64,000 nucleotides of DNA, taken from NCBI GenBank assembly GCA_027924585.1, contig BSBM01000186.1, positions 620,001 through 684,000 of the forward strand. Reading direction: 5' to 3'. The notes beneath the pieces were generated by a model that did no database searches, was not told the DNA's origin, and was given only the letters and a program-made list of their open reading frames with translations. Of the stretch, positions 11,481 through 20,771 are shown piece by piece. Positions within the stretch are counted from its first letter, which is position 1. Each line of letters begins with the position of its first letter. The DNA comes from Larix kaempferi. Taxonomy: Eukaryota; Streptophyta; Pinopsida; Pinales; Pinaceae. The translations under genes and the position numbers were made by a program.

Positions 11481-12032
11481 TTACAAAGAGTCACAGTTGG
11501 TCTTGGTCATTAATTTTTCTAACCCTTTCCCTTTCACCAATTTGGTGGGCTTTATCTCCAGATCGTATTCTAGCAATACAGCAATCCATTTGGCTCCTCT
11601 TCCTTCTGGGTCTGCTTGGGTGAGGATACCCTTCACCGCACTGTTTGGGACATGAGCAATGATGTGTGAATGTAGGATATAAACCCTGAAATCTTTCAGT
11701 GACTTAATTAGGGCATAGGCATGCTTTTCCATAATAACGTATTTCAGTTCTGCATCTCTTAGTACCCTGCTGAAAAAGGAAATTGGTTGTTCAGCGTTCT
11801 GGGCATTTTTCTGTAACAATACTCCTGCCACAGTGTACTGAGAAGTGTAGGCAAAAGTAAAAAATTCTTTAGAAAAATATGGACTGGCTAATATCAGGGC
11901 TTCAGTGATAGCATTTTGAATCCCTTTGAAAGAATCTATTACTTCCTCAGTCCATTTTACCTGATTTTCCTTTCTTAACATATTGGTAATATTCATCATA
12001 ATTTCCGCAAAGCTTGGAATAAACCTTCTCAA
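11481..12032 (-). pseudogene. degenerate gypsy RNase H domain (gRH)
   Basis: The frame follows the RT thumb and has the usual connection region (FIPSFAEIM, VKWTEEVIDSFKGIQNAI) and RNase H fold landmarks (FTFAYTSQYTVAGVLLQ, QPISFFSRVL, MEKHAYALI, AKWIAVLLEYDLEI). Active-site acidic residues are largely gone. The first Asp position reads YTSQ, the third motif reads PNSAVKGIL, and the final Asp is replaced in KGKGLEKLMT; only the Glu in MEK remains. Loss of activity in this domain is typical of Tat elements that carry an additional RNase H. It starts after an in-frame stop that interrupts GFLRRF. Confidence 0.8.
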
Positions 12033-12039
12033 AAAACCT

Positions 12040-13379
12040 ACTTATCCAATGAAAGACTGCACTTCCTTTTTGCTTCTTGGCTCTCCAACTTTCTGGATGG
12101 CACTAACTCTTTCAGGATCGATCTTGATACCCCCCTTGGAAATAATATGACCCAGGAGCTTAGCTTCTTATAAAGCAAAATGTGATTTCTTAGGATTAAG
12201 GGAAATACCATATTTTATACATTTCTTAAAAATTTATTCCAAATGCTTCAGGTGCTCTTCATCAGATCTTGACGACACAGTTATGTCATCCATGTATACA
12301 ACCAAAAGCTTATCCTTTTCTTCAGCGAATGCTATGTCCATTTCTCGTTGGAAGGTAGCTCTTGCATTCATCAGTCCAAAAGGCATCTTAGCGTAAATGA
12401 AAGTACCCCAAGGAGTGGTAAAAGAGGTCTTCTCTTGGTATTCAGGATAGACTTTGATTTGGTTGTATCCGGAGAACCCATCCATAGTAGAGATCCTCTC
12501 GACCCCTACTACCTTTTGTAAGATATGCTCCATTTTGGGCAGGGGGTAATTATCCTTTAGTGAAGCCCTGTTCAGGTTCCTAAAATCTATGTAGATTCTA
12601 ATTTCACCATTCTTCTTCCTTACAAGAACTAGATTTGCTATCCATTGGGAAAATCTCAGGGTAACATTGATTTTTGCATTAAACAATCTTCTGATCTCTT
12701 TTTCTATCACAGGCACTAGCTTAGGGTTTATCCTCCTCAACTTTTGCTTAAAAGGCTTTTCTCCTGGTTTGATTGGAATAGAGTGTTGTATTATTGATGT
12801 GTCATATTCCTTTAGTTCTTTAGAACTCCATGCAAACGCAGTGGCATATTTCTTAATCAACTCTACATATCGCTTCTTCTTTTCAGTAGGTAGCTTCTTA
12901 GACAAGTTTACTATCCGAGGCTTTTCTTTAGTGCCCAAGTTTTGGTCTTCTACCGCCTCTTTAGGGGGTTCTAACTTCGGGTTTTTTGCTACATCATTTT
13001 GGTCGAAGAGCCTCTCTAGGGGTATCAATCCCTTGGGGATATATTTACTTTTCAATTGAACGATATCCTTAGCACCCAACATGTTTTTCCAATCTTTGCT
13101 TTCATCTTTTTCATCTGTTGATTTTTCTTGGCCTATCAGACCCTCCATGTTCTCATTTTCTGAGTCAATATAGACATTAGCAAAGTCATTAGATAGTTCC
13201 AAAAACCTTTTGATTTGTAGATCATCATCAAATACCTGCCAGTATTTAGAATTGTATGGAATAGATGGCCTATTCACTACCTCCACCCCATATTTCTCCT
13301 GAGAAAAAATAGGAGTTTTAAAACCACCAGCAGTGGTGGCTAAAGAGTCTGCCACCTGATTTTCAAACCTTGGGATCAC
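12040..13379 (-). pseudogene. reverse transcriptase
   Basis: A 381-residue open segment (13379-12234) holds fingers and palm of a Ty3/gypsy reverse transcriptase: RRINPKLVPVIEKEI, VLVRKKNGEIRIYIDFRNLN, DNYPLPKMEHIL, MDGFSGYNQI, FGLMNARATFQ and the catalytic VVYMDD near residue 363. Thumb motifs continue in the same strand past a stop at 12231 (LLGHIISKGGI, VQSFIG), with further stops. The segment also includes a 5' linker and the last strand of the preceding RNase H (NQVADSLA near its start). The product would copy the RNA genome to cDNA. Confidence 0.88.
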
Positions 13380-13690
13380 CTAGATCTTGTGTTCGGTGAA
13401 AAAGTTCCCAAACATATCCGAAAATTCATTTCTATAGGCTCTCATCCTGGGGTGTTTTGCTTGATAACTGTCATTTACTTGATTGACTACCAATTCTGAA
13501 TCTCCAAAATGTGAATCCTTTTTGCCCCCAAGTCCTTTAAAGATCTTAGTCCCACAAGTAGAGCTTCATACTCAGTCACATTATTAGTGCACTCAAAAGT
13601 TAACTTATATGATAGGGCTCTGGACTCTTGGTTGGGAGGTATGATCCAAACCCCTGCACCAGCACCATTTTTGCATTTTTCTGTTTCTCT
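13320..13690 (-). pseudogene. additional RNase H domain (aRH) between protease and RT
   Basis: Translated across one frameshift and one stop, the minus strand shows GAGAGVWIIPP, YKLTFECTNNVTEYEALL, VGLRSLKDLGAKRI, GDSELVVNQVN, HPRMRAY and NQVADSLATTAGG. These are the landmarks of the plant-type RNase H that Tat elements acquired as a second RNase H, with Glu (TEYEAL), Asp (GDSELV) and Asp (VADSLA) present. The usual first F-D-G before GAGAG reads K-N-G here, so the first catalytic Asp is missing. The position, upstream of RT, differs from the Ogre/Retand order in which the extra domain follows the gypsy RNase H. Confidence 0.75.
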
Positions 13691-13929
13691 GAGGCCTCAT
13701 ACCTCGCAGAAAACTCTTTGTCTTCCTGGACCTCATGGAAAAATGGGGGCACAGGATCGGTATGTGCGCCATCATTGAAGAAAATAGAGGAACCTATACC
13801 TGTGTCTACAGCGTACACTGGGTGATTTTCAGGCTTGTTGTCACTGTTGACCACATAGGCCATTCTCTTTTCTCTATATAGCTTTCTATTGCTTCCAAAA
13901 AGTGGTATAGTGGCATAAGATAAGTCCAT
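13691..13929 (-). pseudogene. linker after protease
   Basis: The polyprotein segment between protease and extra RNase H carries the strings YREKRMAYVVN and HPVYAVDTGIGSS. It begins after a stop (TAG near 13930) at the end of the protease frame. No enzymatic motif was seen. Confidence 0.5.
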
Positions 13930-14571
13930 CTACATGGTTCCTTTCAACTTCTTTACCCAGGATCTTGATAACAATAGCCCAAACTTAGCAGGCACTTCTG
14001 CCACTATTACATCCATCATAATGCTCTTAGCTGGAATTTGGGCAGGGGTCACTACTACATATTTAATCAAACCCAGACATGGGACCTTCTCGGAATCAAA
14101 AGAATAGAAGTCTTTATAGGGTCTGGTGACTTCTAACCCCAACTTATCCACGACCGATTTTGGCATTAGGTTGTGTGAAGCCCCAGAATCTATGAGGGCA
14201 TTGTGTAACAAATTACCATGGATATTCAAACTCAAATAGAAGGGAGGGACTTCTTCATCGTCCGATTCTTCCAGCTTGGAACCAAAGATTATAGTGGGGG
14301 CTTCATCTATTACTTCCAATATGTTATGCATACCTTCTGCTTGTCCCTTTACCAGGTTAGTTATCTCTTCCCTATATTCATTATTTCTGAACAACTCATT
14401 CAAGGGGATAGAGATCTTTACCTTTGACAGTTCAGCTTTCATACTGAATGTTGAAGCTGGCCTCACTACTTCAATGACATCTGGTTGCCTGTTTTCTTTA
14501 GAATGCTTCCCCTTATCTTTTGAGGCTTTCTGAGTAGCAACCTCTGGTTGTTTTTCCTTTAGTTTCTCCAT
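13930..14571 (-). pseudogene. aspartic protease
   Basis: This 213-residue frame has the retropepsin active site LIDSGASHNLMP (DSG at residues 128-130), followed by IMMDVIVAEVPAKFGLLLSRSW, the usual second half. It would cleave the element's polyprotein. The frame is continuous with gag C-terminus at 14575 apart from a single TAG, which may be a natural gag/pro boundary or a decay stop. Confidence 0.82.
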
Positions 14572-14574
14572 ATT

Positions 14575-16272
14575 CTACTGAGTTTTGGAGGGATGAATAT
14601 GGGCAGATTTTCCTTCACTTATTGGTATCTCCCTACTTCTTAACTTCATCTTTCTTTGGATATCATCTATAACATTCATGTAACCCATTTGGTACTGCTC
14701 AGACTCGAATTCAACAGCTTTAATAGCATTCTCCCTATTGAAAAAGTCATGTTCTCTTTGGGTTAAATGTACTTCATGGTCTAGGGTGTCAAAGAGGTGG
14801 ATCTGGTCTCCGACAGGTTCTTCACGTCCTTCTTCACCCACCAAATTTTCAGGGAAGGGAATCCTTATCAGGAGGTCTTCTTGATTTCTTGGATTTCTTG
14901 GAGGGGGTGGCCTTCTAAAGTGAGGGTTTCTTATTTGATTGTCAAGCTGCTCTCTAGCAAGAGGTTTACTTTCCATGGATAACCTATCCACGAGCTTCTC
15001 CATGGTTTTCATCATAGTATCAATCTTGGCATCACTAGAAGAGGAGGAGGTAGAGGCTAGGGATTCTTGCTTCTTTTTATCTGCTTCTGTTTTTCCCTTC
15101 ATTTTCCCTGAAGCCATCATGTTGGCTTCCACCTCTACTGCATCTTTTAGCACAGTAGGCAGGGTGGCAGATTTCCTCTCTCTTAACGTGCATGAGGAGT
15201 CTCCATCAAAGGCGTCTGTGTAGTGGAGCTTTGCAACGCCTATCGATGGTTTTAGGTCATCTGGAATATAATTAAGGCTTTCATAAACCTGGTAGAAAAG
15301 TCATGAAATGATTCAAAACCTCCTTTCTTCAGGTGGTTATACTGGGACAAGACTAGGGTGGGGCTCCCTATCATTTCCCATCTCTCTAAGAACAGGGTCT
15401 TAAAGGTTGCAAAATCATTTATAGAAGCATTTGGAAACTATCTAAACCATTTCTTGGGTTCTCCAAATAGACTCTTAGCAAACAACCTCATCTTAACATC
15501 ATCGTGGTCTACTTCCTCTAAATCAATAAAGTCTTCAAATCTATCTACATGCTGCTTGGCAAAAAAACCTCCCTCTCCATCATAGGAAATGATTCTCTAG
15601 GCATAGTTCTGAGGGAGGTCATGCAAAGCGGCTGGCAGGGCCAATGGTGCGAATCTAGTAGCCATGGGTCTAGGTGTATTTGGAGCTTGGGGATGAATAT
15701 TTTGGGTGGGATTACTTGCAGAGATTGTGGTATGAGGATGGGGTATCTGAGAACCAGATATGACTTTTTCTGCTTTGATAATATCCCGCAACTTAAGACA
15801 GACAGGGTCTAACAAATAGGATTCAGGGGCATTCAGACCTTCTTCACCTAGGATTAGATAAGACTTGGATCTTGATCTTGGAAAGGGTTTTCTGATATCT
15901 ATTTCTATAGCCAATTATTGAAGAACATGGAGTTCTCCTTTGGACCCAAATCTTTTAATGCTAGAAAAAGTAGTTTTATCCTATCTGGTCTTACGTCTAA
16001 ATAATATTTCTAGATTTTCCACACTTAACAGAATTTTGGAAATAGGGTTACCTCTCGTATGGATCTTTCTTGAGGCCAGGATGCCTTCCGGTTGATCTTT
16101 CTTTCAGAAACAAACTTGGCTCACCGATCTTCCCTAGTGGAGTCTTTCCTGGATGTGGATCTTCATGAGTGGAGTCGCTAGGGAAAAATTGCACAATCCT
16201 CTAGAATTTTGAAAATCTCTGTTTTCCCACAGGGATCTCTTCTTTCTTTGAATCTTTAGAATCCTTTGTCAT
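14575..16272 (-). pseudogene. gag (capsid) with stops and frameshifts
   Basis: The likely start is the ATG at 16272 (MTKDSKDSKKEE), 28 bp inside the primer binding site. Downstream, after frame changes, comes a typical retrotransposon gag core (DRFEDFIDLEEVDHDDVKMR, LFGEPKKWF, ERWEMIGSPTLVLSQYNHL, GGFESFHDFSTRFMKAL), then IPDDLKPSIG, LRERKSATLPTVLKDAVEVE and a proline-rich tail (FRRPPPPRNPRN). Stops occur near 15594 and 15438, plus at least two frameshifts. No zinc knuckle was found. It forms the virus-like particle coat in intact relatives. Confidence 0.8.
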
Positions 16273-16299
16273 TTTCCTAGGGATAATAAAAGAATCATG

Positions 16300-16317
16300 T
16301 CCCCGGCAACGACGCTA
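16300..16317 (-). other. primer binding site, tRNA-Asp type
   Basis: Read on the minus strand this is TAGCGTCGTTGCCGGGGA, which matches the complement of a plant tRNA-Asp 3' end except for two bases. It lies 3 bp from the 5' LTR. Asp-tRNA priming is common in the Athila/Tat branch. Confidence 0.8.
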
Positions 16318-17393
16318 ATTTTTTAACACCCAAAATGACCCCCTTAGGTTGTGGGAGAGGGTAAACTGGGGTAACCAGTAACCAATCTTTAGCCTGTGCT
16401 ACTGAACCAACACAAACAGAGAGGGCTCTCTCTATAAGCTCACATAATACTCGAAATCATCAAGATTGTCAGTAATGAAGAAAACATACCAGCATTCATC
16501 ATTCAAGATATTCAATTACAACAATATAGAAGATCGGATTTCTGTTGGAACAAAATGGTTTAAATGTTGTTTGGTTGAAACATATGAATCTCTATTTGGG
16601 CAATGGAGTCACATTTAAACAAACTCTGAAAATTCATTTACAAAGGCTTCGCAAGTGCATTAACACAAGGGCGAGGTAGTAAACAGCTCGTAGTGAAAGT
16701 GATTTAATTGGTGAAACAGAAGAGAGAGAAACAGTCCATTGATATAAGGCATACAATGATGAATCCTATATCAATTTTAGCAGAAACGTAATGATGAAAT
16801 ACTTGGAAAGAGATAAGCAGAGCATAATTTCTATGAATTCCACTTAACTATCACACCACACCAAGTATGAAAGAATGTTACAGACTGGAATTAACAATGA
16901 GAGATACACAATTCACATGGAAAAAGAAAGAACAGACTACAAGACCAGTTACACAAGAATCCCTGAAAACATTGGCTCAACTCTGCAATTTTTATTCAGA
17001 ATATAGCTCAAAATGTCTTACAGAACAATACATAAAAATTTCCCACAAAAGTTTTCAACACTTTCTCATTCCATCACATCATATATATAGATGCTGGGAG
17101 TCCTTTTGCTCGACTCATCTAAACCAAAAACAGTTATAACAGAGTGACACCTCATTCAATCTTTTGTCACTATTACTACAAAACAGAAATAGGTAGAACT
17201 GGCCGAACTGCTTTCTTACAATTCATCGATAGATTTACTTTAAGTAAAAAGTAAAGATAAAAAAATAATAGTTCCAGCTGGCTATTTATATAGCCGCCTC
17301 AAAAAATATTACAAATTTCTCAATAATAGGAAATTTTCTTAGAAGTCTCTGATTCCAAACAAGCATCAACAACTATAAAAATTCAAATATCAC

Positions 17394-19580
17394 TGAGGAA
17401 GACGGAGATAGTATAGCGATCTACTATATTTTTCTACATTAGCCCATTGGTCCGCAGGTGGGAGGTCGTAGTCCACCATTTCCTTTACCATCACTCGTAT
17501 ATGGATATGCTCTGCGTAGGAAAATGGGGGAAGGCTTTCGCCAATGGTGATCAACCTATTCAAGATTTCAAAGTCCTCTTCAACCAACTCCATCAGAGCT
17601 CTGCCTACAAGCAGCTAGTTTAGACGTTTGAACTTTGTATGATCCATCCTTATCACCCATAGTAGGTTTTTATAAGCATTAGGGGAGATTAGTTCCTGGT
17701 CATATTTCCAGAATGAAGGTAACCCCATTTCAATGCTTATCAAACAACCCTTTGAACTCTACCACTTGTTCCTTCATTTCTTTGACTTTGGCTTCCACAC
17801 TCTCAATCTATGCATGTTTCCCGAGGACCCTTCGTGCCGCTCCAAGTGTTGCGATCCAGTCCCCAATATTTAGCTTAATCCTTTCTTCTTCGGATAAATA
17901 ATTCAAGAAAGTGATAGAATTTAGTGTCATTTCTTTAGGCCTTTGGGTTAGATTATCCCTTGCAACTTCACAACCTTCGAGAGCATCACTAACGGTCTTC
18001 TCTTTTATTCTTATGAACTCTAAGTAGGGTCTAAAGTGATCAGCTTCTTTAGTGATCCTGTCCCCGACTTCATTTAAGTCTCTTTTTTGTCCCACCTCCA
18101 CGATGTCTGACACTTGATCTAAATCCATTATTAAATTAGAAGTCATGAGATCTCCTCCCTGTGTCTCCACTACTTCCTCCACCTCAGGTTCAGAGCACAA
18201 CAAATTTCGCCCCTTCAGCACCCCTTCTGGTTTTGTATGCTCAAAAGTGCTGAGGTTACATTCTTTCCTTCTCTTGGAAATTATATGCAAGGGGTCATAT
18301 TTGATGGCCACATATTTCTTGAACCCTAGTGACTTCAATAACTCTTCCACCTCTGACAAATATTCTTTATTCTTCACAATGAGAAGCCCTACCTTCCAAG
18401 GACATTTCACATCCATGGTCTTCTTATGTTTTAAGAATTGCACTTCTTCTAGGGCCAATTTCTGTCTGATAAATTCAAGTGAAAAGATACACAATGTCAA
18501 AAAAGCGGGTAGAACATAAGGCTCCTACACAAAACCGTACAACCTAATGACTATAGCTTCTTTCAACAAAAACCAATCACCAACAGCTAGTTCGTCCTTC
18601 AACTGCATCATTGTTTTCATTTCAGGTAGCACTCTAGGCAATTCTTCCCCAAAAATGATTTTATAGACGGGGGGCAAAACATAGTTCAAATAATTGAAAA
18701 CATTGTCTACCAAAATATTTGTCTCCGACAATGAGGAGAAATGTGGGCTTTCGGTGCTGTTGTACATAATTACTTTCATCAACAGCGTCTGATATCTAAA
18801 AAGCCTAGTACTCGGGAAATTGCTCAATTGTACATGTATCTTTTCCGACAAAAATTCATTGAACTTGAAGGATGGGATGAGCCCGCTTTTGGACCTGGCC
18901 AGACTGATGCTAACCCTAAAAAGAAAACTTAATTGAACTTCAGTCACCCATAAATCAATATCTAACCCTTAAAACCGAGTTAACAGAGAAAAAACCAGCT
19001 GGGAATTGTCATAAAAAAAGATGACATTTATGGGGTAGGGTTCTTCAGATATTTCGGCTTCAGGTTTCAGACATGTGGCTAAGAAATCTTGTTGGCTTTC
19101 AGGTCTGATTTGGCGATACAAGGAAACCACTGACTCTTTAGAAAAACTCTCCAACTCTTGGTACTGAGACTCTGGAATGAAAAACGAATTCCTAACAGTT
19201 GAGGCATCTATATTACAAACGACTCTGGACCTATGGGCATCCATAATGACTCTTTGGGGTTCCGAATAATTAGAAGAACACCATGCTACAAACTCAGGGA
19301 AAGAGAACACTTGGTCAAGGAAAAAGAAAATGAACGACGACCTAAAGACTCAATGTATATCCAGTCCCTGTTCATTCAAGGCTTCCAACCTCTTTTTAAT
19401 TTCTGGGACTGGGAGCCGAATGTATGTATCAAATACATCAGTATCCCTATCCTCCAAGGAAACCCTAACCCTAGAGCTTGTAAAAGCATCCTCTTTCCCC
19501 ATCTTATACTGTAAAATACTTAGATTTTTAGAAGAATGGCGGTTACAGATCCTACCTGTCACCTTGGAAGCTCTACACAT
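17394..19580 (-). pseudogene. LTR-encoded long reading frame, 5' LTR copy (about 730 codons)
   Basis: Open segments 19580-19353, 19310-18969, 18947-18525 and 18500-17808 share one minus-strand frame, separated only by point-mutation stops (for example TGA at 19350-19352 where the other LTR has GGA). A 2-bp deletion near 17735 shifts the last segment (17593-17390). The candidate start ATG at 19578-19580 lies about 100 bp downstream of the TATA box, but the other LTR has GCG there, so the true start is uncertain. Segments contain RVRVSLEDRDTDVFDTYIRL, IHVQLSNFPSTRLFRY, KTMMQLKDELAVGDWFLL and DPLHIISKRRKECNLS. I do not recognise the family. Role unknown; it could be an accessory protein expressed from the 5' end of the genomic RNA. 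Confidence 0.65.
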
Positions 19581-19677
19581 ACCTTGTCGAAGGTTCTGTC
19601 ACCTTCGTCGTCTGCCACATGCCGAGAGACTTTCTGACTTCGACAGGTTTTGGAAACAAATGTCAACCTTCACGGGA

Positions 19678-19694
19678 ATTCTTATATATATAAC
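19678..19694 (-). promoter_or_regulatory. TATA box of 5' LTR
   Basis: A TTATATATATAAG stretch on the minus strand, conserved in both LTRs. It lies immediately upstream of the LTR reading frame and is the best candidate for the element's promoter. Confidence 0.55.
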
Positions 19695-19734
19695 CGGGTT
19701 TCCATAACTTCAGCCCTCTTTGGCCCGCTATCCT

Positions 19735-20500
19735 TTGATCTCAACCATTGAATTCTCACGTGCTCATTTTCTGTCATTGGATCTGAGTTTCCTTTTACCC
19801 ACTGATTTGACAACCTATCCATTTCCACCGTCGGATCATCTTCGCTAGTCTTCATCTGGGCCATTAATCTCATTTGTATGCATCTAAGGGGTAGCATCAC
19901 ATGCACCCAAAAATCTTCTCCTATATCACCCTTTCTTTATGCGACAAGTTGTGGAACTGACACCTGTTTACCGAGACTCGGTCCATCGCATCTACCCTGC
20001 TGCTATTCATCATGCTACTTCTTGATGCGACAATGTATGAGGACCATCCATTTCTTCTCAGATGTGTATCTATGGTGAGTCCTCATATTCGACATAGCCT
20101 TTAGATTTTTCATATGCTGGTGGGGTCTCCCCTGTTATACCCTGTGCATTTTAGATTCCCACCAGCCGTTGATCTGGCTCTTCTTTCCACCTGAACCATA
20201 GATCTGTCCGAGACTCAGGCCCTTTCTACAGTAAATAAACCCGAAACCTTAGATCTTGAAAGGATCATCTCCGCCGTAGATCCTTGCATATGTCCCCACC
20301 ATCGCATGCACATAACCGGGCATCGTTCACTGCTCGTTCCTCCTTGCGACGTGCTCCTAAGCTGACACCTGTTCGGCGGGCTCTGGCCCATCGCATACTC
20401 ATATTCTCTTTCTTCCTCATGACTTGGACATGCAACAGTCCTTTTAAAACCATAGATCTTGCTACCGCTCTTGATCAACGGTGCCGACCTGTGCAACACT
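19735..20500 (-). promoter_or_regulatory. U3 with repeated CCGTNGATC-like motifs
   Basis: The plus strand reads, among others, ccgtcggatc, accgttgatct, accatagatct, gccgtagatcc, accatagatctt and atcaacggtg at irregular spacing. The same set occurs at about 8815-9570 in the other LTR. The repetition upstream of the TATA box suggests binding sites or a decayed short tandem repeat; which one is not decidable here. Confidence 0.45.
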
Positions 20501-20771
20501 TAATCATTCAAAATTTTGCCCGCAGACTATGGATTTTAGGGTATTCTCCATTTGTCTTAAGTCATTCGTTTCCTTATTAATAATTAGCCCTGGTCATTAG
20601 CCCATTTTATTGCTTTGGGCCCCTTCTAGATCATTCTTTCTCATGTCTAAGCACCTGTCCATCGAGGATGGGGATCACTTCCAGCTTTTCCTCAGGTAGT
20701 TTTCTGACCTTCCACCTTTGACATACAGGTTTTTATGCTGCAAAATAGCAAAAAATATATAGGTGATAATA

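Larger units (their letters stand above)
5405..20771 (-). mobile_element. Ty3/gypsy Tat-like LTR retrotransposon, 15,367 bp
   Basis: This is a complete element on the minus strand with two LTRs (5405-9856 and 16321-20771), a tRNA-Asp-type primer binding site, and gag, protease, RNase H, reverse transcriptase, a second RNase H and integrase between them. Units B and C provide the empty site, since both read ggaacaaatatcgtt where unit A is interrupted. Flanks acacg (5400-5404) and agacg (20771-20775) look like a 5-bp target duplication with one mismatch, though the exact LTR edge is uncertain by a base or two. All internal genes carry stops or frameshifts except the integrase frame and most of RT. 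The extra RNase H suggests the Tat group. Confidence 0.88.
16321..20771 (-). repeat. 5' LTR of the Tat-like element (4,451 bp)
   Basis: Partner of 5405-9856. Its outer end has drifted (TATTATCACC instead of TGTTAGCACC on the minus strand). TATA lies near 19690, so U3 is about 1.1 kb and R plus U5 about 3.3 kb, an unusual proportion. Most of the transcribed part is occupied by a long reading frame (17394-19580). The final kilobase (16321-17390) has no recognisable coding content. Confidence 0.88.

Noticed and set aside
12667-13059. 130-residue plus-strand frame and other plus-strand frames over the pol region
   Set aside because: Antisense shadows of the reverse transcriptase and gag frames.
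16867-17139. 90-residue plus-strand frame in the 5' LTR
   Set aside because: The equivalent position in the other LTR (5950-6220) is interrupted, and the frame is antisense to the element's transcript with no recognisable domain.
20265-20580. frames of 62-98 residues in the U3 part of the Tat-like LTR
   Set aside because: They overlap one another on both strands, lie upstream of the TATA box, and are not matched in length in the other LTR.
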